Positions 1-8,381 of a stretch of 64,000 nt of DNA are shown here, piece after piece. How positions within the stretch are numbered: the first letter of the stretch is position 1; the number at the start of each line of letters is the position of its first letter. Origin of the DNA: BOG-932 sp965276835 (GTDB taxonomy: Bacteria; Pseudomonadota; Alphaproteobacteria; BOG-932; Roseiterribacteraceae); the NCBI GenBank assembly GCA_965276835.1, contig OZ255631.1, forward strand, positions 620,001 through 684,000, written 5' to 3'. Under the pieces are notes generated by a model. It was not told the origin of the DNA, made no database searches, and saw nothing but the letters and a program-made list of their open reading frames with translations. Both the position numbers and the translations under genes were made by a program.

Positions 1-268
1 TCAGCAGACGGCTGGTCAGGTCCTTGGCCTCGATATCCTGCTTTACGCGATAGGCGTGGCCATAAAAGCCGTGTTCGCGCCAGCCGGTCAGGTTGAGGAC
101 GGTTTCGCGCATCGTCTTGGACGGGATGGTTCCGGTATGGACCGACACACCGCCGACCCGCCGGCCCTTCTCGATCACCAGGACCGACTTGCCCAGCTTC
201 GCCGCCTGAACCGCGGCGCGCCGCCCGGCAGGCCCGCTGCCAATAACGACCAAATCGTATGCGTTCAT
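1..268 (-). CDS. sthA: Soluble NAD(P)+ transhydrogenase, SthA-like, 5' part only
   Basis: FAD-dependent pyridine nucleotide transhydrogenase that exchanges reducing equivalents between NADH and NADPH in the cytoplasm. Only the first 89 codons lie in the window; the gene runs off the left edge. The start at 268 gives MNAYDLVVIGSGPAGRRAAV, a dinucleotide-fold GxGxxG near residues 10-15, then the family block GTIPSKT around residue 47. The block before it reads GGVSVHTGTIPSKT, so the redox cysteine pair of lipoamide and glutathione reductases is absent, as expected for SthA rather than a disulfide reductase. Assignment to SthA rests on this block only, because the NAD and dimerisation domains are out of view. 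Confidence 0.8.
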   Translation of the reverse strand, partial: MNAYDLVVIGSGPAGRRAAVQAAKLGKSVLVIEKGRRVGGVSVHTGTIPSKTMRETVLNLTGWREHGFYGHAYRVKQDIEAKDLTSRLL

Positions 269-432
269 GGCGTGCCGTCCGCGGTGCGTATTGTGTGCGC
301 CGCAACATAACCGAACGGCGCGCGTTTTGGCAGGGGAAATCGCCCGCATGCGTGCTGGCGATTGCCGGTCGCGGCCGGTGTTGCTAGGGTATCTTTAACT
401 TCATGAATCATTTCACAGGCGGAAACCTGGCT

Positions 433-885
433 ATGGGGACGGTGACGAGTTTCACGATCGACGAGCAGTTGAAGCCGGCAGGCGCGATCGCCGGCATGTA
501 TGCCGATCTGTCCGCGAAGTTCTGGGATCTGCCGCATTTAAGCCCGGAGTCGATCGAGCTTTGCCGTTTGGCGTTGGCGGTCATGCACAAGGCTGAAGCG
601 GAGCAGGCTGAGCGGCATCCGTCCGCCACCGGCATGCCGCAAGTCAAGATCGACGCGGTGCTGAACGAAAGCTGGCGGAAAGAGCCGACTTTTTCGGTGG
701 TCGAGCGCGCGGTGCTGGACTTCACCGAATATTACTACATGGACCCGCAATCGATACCTGATGAGGTCGCCTCCAAGGTCGTCGACCTTACCGGGGAGAA
801 CGGGCTGGTCTGCCTGGTCGAGGCGCTGGGCTTTATCGACAGCCGCATTCGGCTGGCGCTTATGTACTCCACTCTGTCCGCCTGA
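433..885 (+). CDS. Carboxymuconolactone decarboxylase (AhpD-like) family protein without CxxC
   Basis: A 150-residue all-helical protein resembling the CMD/AhpD fold. It pairs with the next gene, 15 bases downstream, which is clearly of this family; the two share the arrangement of a recruitment helix, a central acidic linker (FSVVERAVLDFTEYYYMDP against LSDVEKAALAFADAYLFDP) and a closing helix. This member has no CxxC motif, so a thiol peroxidase or disulfide role is unlikely. I chose the ATG at 433 because AGGCGGA lies about 9 bases upstream. An in-frame ATG at 403 would add ten residues but has no ribosome site. It is probably co-transcribed with the following gene; the substrate is unknown. 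Confidence 0.75.
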   Translation: MGTVTSFTIDEQLKPAGAIAGMYADLSAKFWDLPHLSPESIELCRLALAVMHKAEAEQAERHPSATGMPQVKIDAVLNESWRKEPTFSVVERAVLDFTEYYYMDPQSIPDEVASKVVDLTGENGLVCLVEALGFIDSRIRLALMYSTLSA

Positions 886-900
886 AGCAGGAGAGTTTCG

Positions 901-1416
901 ATGGGTGTAATGGCACGGGTTTCCGGACCCAAGACACAATCCGGCAACATCATCCGCGACAGTGCGCTGGGCCTCGTGCCTGAGACTGTCGACGTTTACG
1001 CGACGCTCAATAAGTCGCTGTGGACCAGCGAGCATATCCGCCCGGCCTTGATGGAGATGGTGCGGCTGCGCAATGCGCGGACAGTCAACTGCGTGTTCTG
1101 CCGCTCGGTCCGCTATGACGTCGCCAAGGCCGACGGCCTGTCGGAAGACAAGGTCGACGACATCGCCGACGGCTGGGAGGACAGCAAGCTCAGCGACGTC
1201 GAAAAGGCGGCGCTGGCCTTCGCCGACGCCTATCTGTTCGACCCCAAGGGCGTGACGCCGGAGCTGAAGGCACGGCTGAACAAGAACTTCACGACCGAGC
1301 AATTGGCCAGCCTGGCCGTAGGGCTGGCGGCGTTCAACGCCTCCTCGCGCTGCGCGGTGTCCCTGGGCGGCATGCCGGAAAGCCTGCCGGTCATGGAGAT
1401 TTCGGTTCCGGAATAA
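901..1416 (+). CDS. Carboxymuconolactone decarboxylase family protein with CxxC
   Basis: A 171-residue CMD/AhpD-like protein. It carries NCVFCRSVRYDVA around residues 62-74, the CxxC pair at the place of the AhpD/CMD active-site motif; the histidine that often follows (CxxCxxxH) is replaced by tyrosine or arginine. Proteins of this type act as alkylhydroperoxidase-like thiol enzymes or as ring-opening decarboxylases, and sequence alone does not separate the two. An excellent ribosome site (AGGAGAG) precedes the ATG. It forms a two-gene unit with the CxxC-less relative upstream and may share a message with the SDR at 1613, although a palindromic repeat lies between them. Confidence 0.85.
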   Translation: MGVMARVSGPKTQSGNIIRDSALGLVPETVDVYATLNKSLWTSEHIRPALMEMVRLRNARTVNCVFCRSVRYDVAKADGLSEDKVDDIADGWEDSKLSDVEKAALAFADAYLFDPKGVTPELKARLNKNFTTEQLASLAVGLAAFNASSRCAVSLGGMPESLPVMEISVPE

Positions 1417-1441
1417 GCAGCGCGCTCTAAACACCACACCA

Positions 1442-1572
1442 CCGTCATGGCCGGACAGCGACTGGAGGTCGCCTATCGTAGCCAAGGCGCTTCGCGCCGG
1501 GCCGGCCATCCACGCGTTCCCGCAAGCACCGTGGGTATGATGTGGATACCCGGGTCAAGCCCGGGTATGACG
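1442..1572. repeat. Extragenic palindromic repeat, copy R1
   Basis: First of five related intergenic elements in the window. It opens with CGTCATGGCCGGAC, contains GGCCGGCCATCCACG, and closes with the palindrome CCCGGGTCAAGCCCGGGTATGACG. The ends CGTCAT and ATGACG are inverted. It fills the gap between the CMD gene and the SDR gene and contains no plausible ORF. Confidence 0.8.
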
Positions 1573-1612
1573 CAATAAGAAGTAAGTCAATTCGGAACAA
1601 CGGGAGGATATT

Positions 1613-2374
1613 TTGGGACGTTTGGACGGGAAAGTTGCGTTTATCGCGGGCGCCAGCTCGGGCATCGGCCGGGCGACGGTAAAGCGTTTCGTGGAGGAAG
1701 GCGCAACGGTTGTGTTCTGCGCCCGCCGGGCCGAGCTCATCAAATCGCTGGAGGCCGAGGTCAAGGCGATGGGTGGCAAGGGCGAGGGGCTGGTGCTCGA
1801 TATCGGCGACCTGGATGCCTATACCGGCGCTTTGGACATGACCGCCCGCAAATACGGCAAGCTGGATGTCTTCGTGCACAACGCAATGTACGGCGCCTTC
1901 CGTATGCTGGCCGATACGCCGATCGACGAGTGGCGCGCCAACTTCAAGATCAATGCCGATGCCGCCTTTGCCGCGACCATGGCCGCCATCCGGATCATGA
2001 CGCCGCAGGGCCACGGTTCGATCGTCAATGTGGCGACCATCGCCGCCGTGCGCTCGACGCCCGGCCTCGGCGCCTATGCCGCGTCCAAGGCGGCGCTGAT
2101 TTCGATGTCGCAGACGGCGGCGCTTGAGTCTGCCGCCGCCAATATCCGCGTCAACATCGTGATCCCCGGCGTGATCGACACTGAAAGCATGCGCGGCTCC
2201 TACGGCGACGACCCGAACATCACCGCCCATGCGCAAGCCCAGATCCCGATGAAGCGCTATGGCACGCCGACCGAACTCGCCAATGGAATCCTGTTCTTCG
2301 CCTCCGACGATGCGTCTTACATCACCGGGCATAGCCTGCTGGTGGATGGCGGGAAGAACGTGCAGTTGGGATAG
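1613..2374 (+). CDS. SDR family NAD(P)-dependent oxidoreductase
   Basis: Classical short-chain dehydrogenase of 253 residues. Visible motifs are the cofactor loop GASSGIGRA (about residues 13-21), the VHNAM block in place of NNAG around residue 87, and the catalytic YAASK near residue 154. The ending SYITGHSLLVDGGKNVQLG is typical of the family. Translation starts at a TTG; GGGAGG lies seven bases before it and no better ATG exists. HNA instead of NNA in the fourth motif is a small deviation. The substrate (an alcohol or ketone, possibly an acyl or ring carbonyl) cannot be told. The 1442-1572 palindromic repeat sits immediately upstream. Confidence 0.85.
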   Translation: MGRLDGKVAFIAGASSGIGRATVKRFVEEGATVVFCARRAELIKSLEAEVKAMGGKGEGLVLDIGDLDAYTGALDMTARKYGKLDVFVHNAMYGAFRMLADTPIDEWRANFKINADAAFAATMAAIRIMTPQGHGSIVNVATIAAVRSTPGLGAYAASKAALISMSQTAALESAAANIRVNIVIPGVIDTESMRGSYGDDPNITAHAQAQIPMKRYGTPTELANGILFFASDDASYITGHSLLVDGGKNVQLG

Positions 2375-2510
2375 GGGGCTTATTGCCTCTCCCCCGAGGG
2401 GCGAAGCGTATGAAGGGCAAGCGCCGTAACTCCGCATCCCGAAACCGGGAGCAGGGGAACCAAGACCTCACACTGAAAAACAAAAAGCACGAAAACAGCC
2501 GCCTTAATCC

Positions 2511-3248
2511 TTATCCGGGCGGACCCTGTCCATCCGGCTGCGGTTGTTCCGGCTGCAAGCCGCCGGCGGACCGGATCGCGTCGATATAGGCCTGAGCCTC
2601 TTCGCGCGTGACCTCCATCGTCTCATCGTCGGTGTCTGAACCGTCGTCGGTCAGATAGGCAGTGCGCATGATCTTGACGATAATATCGACCGCGTCGCCG
2701 CTGAAGTCGCCTTTGAAGGCATAGTCGGCGAACAGATCGTGCAGCAGTTGTTCGCGCTCGGGGCTTGGCGTCTCGGGGGCGGCTTCGCGGTAGATTTCGC
2801 GGATCGCGTCGCGCGCCAATTCCTTGGCCTCATCGCGGGCGTCGGCCTCGACCTGCGCCTCACGCTTAGACTCGGCGGCCCGCGCCGCATTTCGGGCGGC
2901 AGCGTGCTCGGCGGCGATGCGCGCCGCGCGGGTTTCATCACTCTCGTCGAAGCGTTCTTCCAGCGCGGCCAGTTGGCGGACGGTGCGGGTGACGCGCGAC
3001 CAGGCGAGCGCAGGATCGTTGATCCTGAGATAAGCCTCCAGCCTGTCGCCGAACAGGCGGCCGGCCATGCCCTCGGTAAGGTTCATGGCCGCTTCCTCAC
3101 CGGCCTCCATCAAGCGGCCGACCAGCGCAAGCCGCCGCTGCCGCCGCGCTTCACGCGCGGCGGCTTCAGCCGTGGACGCAGCTTCGCCGGCCCGGCAGCC
3201 CGCGGTGGGGTGCCCTTCGGAAAGCGTATCGGTGTCGGTCGAACTCAT
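2511..3248 (-). CDS. Uncharacterised protein behind a LexA-type box (paralogue of 43394-44554)
   Basis: A 245-residue charged protein that I do not recognise. An Ala/Arg/Glu-rich helical middle (about residues 25-165, probably coiled coil) is followed by a conserved segment EREQLLHDLFADYAF, then DAVDIIVKIM, an acidic patch (DDGSDTDDETMEV) and a Pro/Gly-rich tail. The same order occurs in the protein at 43394-44554 (RENLLDDLFDDY, then DPVEIVARM), so they are paralogues. I start it at the ATG at 3248 rather than 3482, because promoter sequence (TTGACA at 3278-3283 and GTTC-N7-GTTC at 3259-3273) lies between and the paralogue has the same layout. The ribosome site is weak. Likely induced by DNA damage if the box is real; function unknown. 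Confidence 0.7.
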   Translation of the reverse strand: MSSTDTDTLSEGHPTAGCRAGEAASTAEAAAREARRQRRLALVGRLMEAGEEAAMNLTEGMAGRLFGDRLEAYLRINDPALAWSRVTRTVRQLAALEERFDESDETRAARIAAEHAAARNAARAAESKREAQVEADARDEAKELARDAIREIYREAAPETPSPEREQLLHDLFADYAFKGDFSGDAVDIIVKIMRTAYLTDDGSDTDDETMEVTREEAQAYIDAIRSAGGLQPEQPQPDGQGPPG

Positions 3249-3258
3249 TCGGGGAATG

Positions 3259-3283
3259 GAACATAAACGGAACAAAATGTCAA
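3259..3283 (-). promoter_or_regulatory. Putative LexA box with -35 element upstream of the 3248 start
   Basis: On the minus strand TTGACA (3283-3278) is followed by GTTCCGTTTATGTTC (3273-3259), an exact GTTC-N7-GTTC, the LexA operator consensus of alphaproteobacteria. The box ends ten bases before the ATG at 3248. The paralogous gene at 43394 has the same TTGACA, the same box pattern and the same ten-base gap, which makes chance unlikely. The -10 element is weak. Confidence 0.7.
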
Positions 3284-3377
3284 GGAATTTGTTTTTCCCG
3301 CGAAGGTCACAGCCGGTTGGAACGCCGGGCGGCAAGATGCCGTTAGGAATCGTAACAAGGACCTTAAAGCGGGCAAC

Positions 3378-3587
3378 ATGACGTATTTCGTAAAATGGAC
3401 GGTCACGGGTACCGACCGTATCGCCACCTCGGCGGCGCATAGCACCACTTGGTCGGGCTTCCGTTATGCCGACACCGTGCATGAGGTCCTGTCTGCCATG
3501 GGGAAGCCGATGGCGGCGGCGGATATCTGGGTGGAAGATGATGGCGGTAAGCGGATCGAACGACCGCCGAGGACGACGGATTCCTAG
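3378..3587 (+). CDS. Small hypothetical protein
   Basis: A 69-residue ORF starting MTYFVKWTVTGTDRIATSAA. It lies divergently from the LexA-box gene and does not overlap it when that gene starts at 3248. Alternating hydrophobic residues in the first half (YFVKWTV) followed by a helix suggest a small alpha/beta fold, and the codon pattern looks coding. The ribosome site (GCGGGC) is poor. No family recognised and no membrane segment. Confidence 0.4.
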   Translation: MTYFVKWTVTGTDRIATSAAHSTTWSGFRYADTVHEVLSAMGKPMAAADIWVEDDGGKRIERPPRTTDS

Positions 3588-3722
3588 CCTCGAGTGGGTC
3601 GTCGTCCAAGTTAAATATGTTATTTCAAATAGATAGTTGACGTATTCGGACGTTTAAAGCGGGCACGTTCTCATCTCCGGCGGGTTAGGTTCGCACAACC
3701 AACCCACAGATGGAGAGATGAA

Positions 3723-3932
3723 ATGGCCAATCACGTCGCGAAAGTTACCGAGCTTGTCGGAACGTCCGAAGACAGCATCGACGATGCGATCAAGACCGCG
3801 GTCAAGCGCGCGGGCAAGACGTTGCGTAACATGAGTTGGCTGGAAGTCTCGCAAATCCGCGCCGATATCAAGGACGGCAAGGTCGACCATTTCCAGGTGA
3901 TGCTGAAGGTCGGATTTTCATTGGACGATTAA
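3723..3932 (+). CDS. Dodecin family flavin-binding protein
   Basis: A 69-residue dodecin, a dodecameric flavin storage and buffering protein of the cytoplasm. The whole family signature is visible: VAKVTELVGTSEDSIDDAI, then AGKTLRNMSWLEVSQIRADI (tryptophan stacks on the flavin isoalloxazine ring) and GKVDHFQVMLKVGFSLDD at the C-terminus. Length and motif spacing match the family exactly. The start is preceded by GGAGAG. It stands alone, with no flavin biosynthesis genes nearby, as is usual for dodecins. Confidence 0.93.
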   Translation: MANHVAKVTELVGTSEDSIDDAIKTAVKRAGKTLRNMSWLEVSQIRADIKDGKVDHFQVMLKVGFSLDD

Positions 3933-4436
3933 GTCCCTCGATCCTTGCCACCGGATAGATGACGGAATTCAGGGCGCCGACGTCATGCCGAATGAGGTGG
4001 CGTCGTCCGCTTCTGCGTTCACATCGTTCCGGACGCTGATGAATCGTAAGAATACGCGACGCGCCCCATCTTCGACCGCGCTTTGGGTATGTGCGATGAC
4101 CCGGCAGAGCGAGTGCCGCACAACATGCGCGTGAAGACCGGCCCGGCAACGCGCCTGTGGGGTACCGGCCATGAATTACAGTAACTGGCCGTGGTCTGGG
4201 TATGCTATAACGACTGATCGCTTGCTGCGAGTTTTGGGTTTGTCCACGGGGGAAGGCCGGACGTTGGGCCAAGGCGGCCGAGATGGATTTCAAAGCCCGC
4301 GAATGTGACGCGCCTGACTGACCGAGCACGCGACAAATAAAAAGCCCCGCCATCACGCACACAGGCGTGGAGCGGGGCTTAATTTTTAGGTTTGGCTCGT
4401 CAAGCGGCGCCGGGCCGCCCGCGATCCGTTCGGTGC
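3933..4436. other. Intergenic stretch between dodecin and Gly-rich gene
   Basis: About 500 bases with no convincing gene. Short ORFs on both strands lack ribosome sites and family features. The only structure I see is the hairpin at 4342-4380, treated as the terminator of the minus-strand gene ending at 4437. Confidence 0.6.
4336..4380 (-). terminator. Rho-independent terminator of the Gly-rich gene
   Basis: On the minus strand AAGCCCCGC pairs with GCGGGGCTT (4372-4380 with 4342-4350), with an inner CACGC/GCGTG stem, and is followed by TTTTTATTT. It lies 57 bases after the stop at 4437. Confidence 0.85.
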
Positions 4437-4907
4437 CTAATAGCCGGGCGCGTAAACGACGCCCGGACCGTAATAGCCGCAATAGGGATAGTACGGGTTG
4501 TAGACGCGGCAGCCGCCGTAAGCATAGGCCGGATAGGCATAACCGCCCCAGCCCCAGCCGGGACCACGCCAGCCCCAACCGCCCCAGCCGCCGCGATAGC
4601 CGCCCCAGCCCCAGCCGCCGTGCCAGCCGCCACCCCAGCCGTGACCGCCCCAGCCGTGACCGCCCCAGCCACCGCCGTGACCACCCCAGCCGCCACCGCC
4701 GTGGAAACCCCCACCGCCGCCGTGGAAGCCACCGCCGCCACCACCACCATGGAATCCGCCGCCACCGCCGCCGTGACCGCCGCCGCTATGCTGCGCCATC
4801 GCAGCCGGGGCCAGCAGGCCGATACCGGCCACAAGCGCGATGCCGGCTGCCAGTTTGCGAATCTGCGGAATCGAGGTTTTCAATCGCTCCGATAATGAAG
4901 TCGTCAT
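4437..4907 (-). CDS. Secreted Gly/His/Trp-rich low-complexity protein
   Basis: A 156-residue exported protein. Residues 1-39 form a signal peptide (charged N-terminus, hydrophobic IALVAGIGLLAPAAMA, cleavage near AMA-Q). The mature part is almost entirely glycine with regularly spaced histidines (GGGGFHGGGG) and then tryptophans (GGHGWGGHGW), ending in a Tyr/Pro/Cys region (CRVYNPYYPYCGYYGPG). Such proteins are common in alphaproteobacteria without known function; metal binding by the histidines or an envelope role are possibilities only. The gene stands alone and has its own terminator. The same DNA also gives long antisense ORFs, which are composition artefacts. Confidence 0.75.
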   Translation of the reverse strand: MTTSLSERLKTSIPQIRKLAAGIALVAGIGLLAPAAMAQHSGGGHGGGGGGFHGGGGGGGFHGGGGGFHGGGGWGGHGGGWGGHGWGGHGWGGGWHGGWGWGGYRGGWGGWGWRGPGWGWGGYAYPAYAYGGCRVYNPYYPYCGYYGPGVVYAPGY

Positions 4908-5090
4908 CCTGTGACACTCCGTAAGTCGCCCGACACCATGTCAAGCTTATTGTAACACAATAACGACAAGATGGGATCTGTCCTGCGACTTGGCAACAAT
5001 CCTTACGTATTTGTAATCTACTGGAAAGACAGTAGAATTTTAGAGATATATGTTACTTGGGTACATTTGTGGAACATTGGCTATTGCCCG

Positions 5091-6710
5091 CTAACTTCCA
5101 AACATCTCCGGCTCCATCTGGAACACGGTGAGCGGATCGAGGATCACACCGTTCTCGGCGACATAGGCGTCCCATAGGCGCAGCAGTTCGGCCAGCTTTT
5201 CGGGCTGGCTTTCCGCCATGTCCGTGATCTCGCCCGGGTCGGCGGACAGGTCGTAAAGCTGCCATTCGCCGGTGCCGTAGGGTGGGGGCAGGTGGAGTGC
5301 CTTCCAGTTGCCCTGGCGGATGGCGCGGCGGCCGAACAGTTCCCAGCCCGTGCCGGTTCGGTCGTCGTGGACGGCGTCGGCTTGACCTGACAGGTAAGGC
5401 ACCATCGACTTGCCGCGCATCGGCACGATTTCGCGGCCCCTATAGGACGTGCCGGGGTGCGCCGCGCCGGCCATTTCCAGAACGGTCGGGGCAAGGTCCA
5501 TTACCGTTGAGAATGCCGTGCCGACCCCGCCCTGGCGTTGAAACCCCGGGAACGTGGCGAACGACACCACTCGGATGCCGCCCTCTGTGGTGAAGGCCTT
5601 GTGCAGGCGCGATGGCGCGGTCGCCGCCTGGGCCCAGCGCGGGCCGTACCAGATGCAGCTCGACGCCGCGCCCAGATTCTCCAGGCTGTTGTCGTAATGC
5701 TTGCGCACCTGCTCGACGATATATGCCCCCGACAGCGGCATTGCCTCGACGATCGCGCCCTCCGCGCCGTTGTCGGAGCAGAACAGGATGAAGGTGTTGT
5801 CCAACTCGCCGGTCTTGGCCAGGTAATCGGTCACCTTGCCGATATTCCAGTCCATCCGCTCGATCATGCCGGCATAGACCTCCATCGCGCGGGCGGACAA
5901 CGCACGCTCGTCCGGCGTCATGTCGGCCCAGTCCGGCCAGTTGTCGGGCACGACGGGATGCGGCACCACGTCGGGGGCGCACAGGCCCATCTCCTTCAGC
6001 GCTTTCAGCCGGGCGTCGCGCAGCACATCCGGCCCGGCGTCGTAACGGCCGCGATATCCGGCGATCGACTCCTTGGGCGCCTGCAACGGCCAGTGCGGCG
6101 CCTGGAACGGCAGATAGGCGAAGAACGGGCGGTCCTCGTCCGGTGCGCGTTCCTGCAAATACTGGACCAGCCTGCCGGCGAAATAGTCCGACGAATAGAA
6201 ATCGGCCGGCACCTCGACGAACTTGTCGTCCTCGGTATAGAGCGTCTCGACCGTGGCGAAGCGGCTGAACAGCCCGCCGCCATAATGGCTGCCGCCGGCG
6301 GGCAGCAGGGCGAAGGACCGCTCGAAGCCGCGCGCCCAGGGCGAGGTTTCGATGGTGTCGCCCAGGTGCCACTTGCCCGACATTAGAGTCTGGTAGCCGG
6401 CATCGCGTAGCAGTTCGGGCAGGGCGACGACGCGCTGATTCAGATAACCCTCATAACCGGGCGCGCCTTCGAAACCTGGAACCACGACCTCCAGCATCGT
6501 GCCGATGCCGGCGATGTGGTGGTCGGTGCCGGTCATCAGCATCGCGCGGGTGGGGGAACAGGCGGGGGCCGAATGGAAATCGGTCAGCCGCAAGCCGCCA
6601 TAGGCCAGCTTATCGAGGTTTGGCGTGTGAATCTCCCCACCGAAACTCCCGATGTCCGAGAACCCCAGGTCGTCGGCGACGATGATCAGGAAGTTTGGGC
6701 GTTTGGTCAT
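5091..6710 (-). CDS. Arylsulfatase (type I, formylglycine-dependent)
   Basis: A 539-residue sulfatase hydrolysing sulfate esters. The N-terminal metal pair is VADD (Asp13, Asp14). The formylglycine-forming motif CSPTR begins at Cys51 and matches CxPxR, followed by the usual AMLMTG. SGKWHLG near residue 112 and FCSDNG around residue 310 are further family blocks. No signal peptide is visible, so the enzyme appears cytoplasmic, or exported by a route I cannot see. The start is supported by GGAGGAAACC. It shares orientation with the transporter gene at 6878-8272, 167 bases upstream, with repeat R2 between. The substrate is unknown; no sulfatase-maturing enzyme lies in the window. Confidence 0.92.
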   Translation of the reverse strand: MTKRPNFLIIVADDLGFSDIGSFGGEIHTPNLDKLAYGGLRLTDFHSAPACSPTRAMLMTGTDHHIAGIGTMLEVVVPGFEGAPGYEGYLNQRVVALPELLRDAGYQTLMSGKWHLGDTIETSPWARGFERSFALLPAGGSHYGGGLFSRFATVETLYTEDDKFVEVPADFYSSDYFAGRLVQYLQERAPDEDRPFFAYLPFQAPHWPLQAPKESIAGYRGRYDAGPDVLRDARLKALKEMGLCAPDVVPHPVVPDNWPDWADMTPDERALSARAMEVYAGMIERMDWNIGKVTDYLAKTGELDNTFILFCSDNGAEGAIVEAMPLSGAYIVEQVRKHYDNSLENLGAASSCIWYGPRWAQAATAPSRLHKAFTTEGGIRVVSFATFPGFQRQGGVGTAFSTVMDLAPTVLEMAGAAHPGTSYRGREIVPMRGKSMVPYLSGQADAVHDDRTGTGWELFGRRAIRQGNWKALHLPPPYGTGEWQLYDLSADPGEITDMAESQPEKLAELLRLWDAYVAENGVILDPLTVFQMEPEMFGS

Positions 6711-6734
6711 GGTTTCCTCCGGCTTTCCTTATTT

Positions 6735-6868
6735 CGTCATGGCCGGACCACGACCGTAGGTCGTTTTGCGTCTCGCTGGTAGGGCGCTTTGTGCCCGGCC
6801 GGCCATCCACGTGGTTCCGCCTGCGCGCTGTATGACATGGATACCCGGGTCAAGCCCGGGCATGACGG
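6735..6868. repeat. Extragenic palindromic repeat, copy R2
   Basis: Same architecture as R1: CGTCATGGCCGGACCACGAC at the left, GGCCGGCCATCCACGTGG inside, and CCCGGGTCAAGCCCGGGCAT then GACGG at the right. It fills the gap between the sulfatase and the transporter and may form stable RNA hairpins if they are co-transcribed. Confidence 0.8.
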
Positions 6869-6877
6869 TGAAGGGGA

Positions 6878-8272
6878 TTAGGCTGGTGCTCGAATAGCTT
6901 CGATCTCGTGATCTTCCGTCGGTGCGGCCGCCGCCTGCTCCGTCAGCGCCTTCACGATCTCCGCATGCCTCGCCTCGGTTAGCGGGAAACGCTGCATCAG
7001 GATGGCGGACAGGCCGTGGCCGATGGCGGGCCCGACGGCGATGATCCATTGGAGTGAAGAGAGGGCGGCGGGGGTGTTCGGCATGCCCGCCCGGAAGCCG
7101 AACAGGCCGACCAGCGGCAAAGCGATGCCGACCGACAGCGCCATGGCGGCATTGATCGTGACGTTGAAGATAGAAAACAGCAATCCGGAATGGTCTTTGC
7201 CGGTACGCAGGCGCTCCTGGTCGGCGACGTCCGACACGATGGCGCGCAACATCAGGTTGCCGGAACCTTGGGACAGACCCTGCGCCAAGGTCAGCGCGAT
7301 CAGCGCCCAATATTGGCCGGGCTGTAACAGCAGCAGGCACAGATTGATGACGATCTGCGTCACTTCGGCGACGATCAGTGTGCGGTTCTTGCCCAGCCGC
7401 CGGCCGATCCAGCCCCAGATCGGCGACGCGAAAACGCCGAAACCATACTGCACCAACGGAATGACCAGCATCGCCTGGGGCGGCAGCTTCATATAGCCGG
7501 CGATGAAGAAGATCAGCAGGGCGCCGCGAAAGCCCTGACCCAACGAGACGAAGAAGTCCGACCCGATGACGCGCAGCACCACGCGGTCGGTGGCGAGCAG
7601 GCGAAAGGCCGGGCCGAAGCCCAGATGCCGCTTGAGCGCCGGGACAGGACGTTCCCTGAACCAGAAGGCGAGGATCGGCAGGCCGACGACCAGCGCGATG
7701 ATGTTCGACGCGCCCATGCTGGCGATGCGCGTATCGATGTCTGTGATGCCCAACTGGAGGTAAACCAGCGGGATGACAATCATCGTCACCAGTCCCAGCG
7801 AGATGATGGTCTGGACATACATCTGGTTGCGGGTGCGTTCGTGATAATAGGGCGAGAGGCTGCCGGCCCAGGCATAAAGCGGGGTGGAGAAGGCTGAGTT
7901 GCCCAGGTAGAGGAAGAACAGGGCAATGCCGAGATATAGCCCGTTCGCCGAATCCGGCGGCATGTAGACGGCGAAGATGGCGAACAGCAGCAGCACCCCG
8001 CCGCCCAGCACCCAGGGCTTGCGCTGGCCGAAACGGGTGCGCGTCCGGTCCGACAGCACGCCGATCACCGGGTCGCTGAACGCGTTCAGCAGGCGGCAGA
8101 TCATGAAGACAGTGCCGACCAGCGACAGCGGCATCGCGAAACGCTGCGCATAGAAGGCCGGCAGATAGATCACCACCGCGGTCTGCACCCCGCCGATCGC
8201 CAGCCCCGCGATCGAGAAAGCGATCAGCCGGAGTGCACTCAGGCGAGGATAGGGATCGGCGTGCGCGTTCAT
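6878..8272 (-). CDS. MFS transporter, GPH (glycoside-cation symporter) type
   Basis: A 464-residue inner-membrane carrier with about twelve hydrophobic segments. The block LLNAFSDPVIGVLSDRTRTR near residues 61-80 matches the MelB/GPH signature (NAxxDPxxGxxxDRTRTRxG) between helices 2 and 3, followed by RFGQRKPWVLGGG. GPH carriers import sugars, glucuronides or sulfonated and carboxylated compounds with Na+ or H+. The same-strand arylsulfatase downstream suggests that the transporter may import the sulfate ester or its glycoside; this is inference. The C-terminal 25 residues are hydrophilic. Confidence 0.85.
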   Translation of the reverse strand: MNAHADPYPRLSALRLIAFSIAGLAIGGVQTAVVIYLPAFYAQRFAMPLSLVGTVFMICRLLNAFSDPVIGVLSDRTRTRFGQRKPWVLGGGVLLLFAIFAVYMPPDSANGLYLGIALFFLYLGNSAFSTPLYAWAGSLSPYYHERTRNQMYVQTIISLGLVTMIVIPLVYLQLGITDIDTRIASMGASNIIALVVGLPILAFWFRERPVPALKRHLGFGPAFRLLATDRVVLRVIGSDFFVSLGQGFRGALLIFFIAGYMKLPPQAMLVIPLVQYGFGVFASPIWGWIGRRLGKNRTLIVAEVTQIVINLCLLLLQPGQYWALIALTLAQGLSQGSGNLMLRAIVSDVADQERLRTGKDHSGLLFSIFNVTINAAMALSVGIALPLVGLFGFRAGMPNTPAALSSLQWIIAVGPAIGHGLSAILMQRFPLTEARHAEIVKALTEQAAAAPTEDHEIEAIRAPA

Positions 8273-8381
8273 GGATCTGCATTCGGTGGAGGCGGGTCGA
8301 GGATTGTGGCCGATCGGGACAGTTCTGTCATCGATAACGGCCGTGTGTCAATATAACGGATAAATTACCTACTATAGGAGA

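Noticed and set aside
2383..2589. Small ORF after the SDR gene
   Set aside because: Runs through a CTCTCCCCCGAGGGG repeat and into the end of the LexA-box gene; no ribosome site.
4550..4800. CRISPR-like regular repeats
   Set aside because: The periodicity is that of GGxGG codons inside a coding gene; there are no spacers and no cas genes.
4400..4834. Ala/Val-rich frames over the Gly-rich gene on both strands
   Set aside because: The GGN repeats read as Ala or Arg runs in other frames; only the minus frame from 4907 has a signal peptide.
6729..8282. 517-codon frame overlapping the GPH transporter in another frame
   Set aside because: Arg/His-rich translation with no membrane segments, against twelve helices in the chosen frame.
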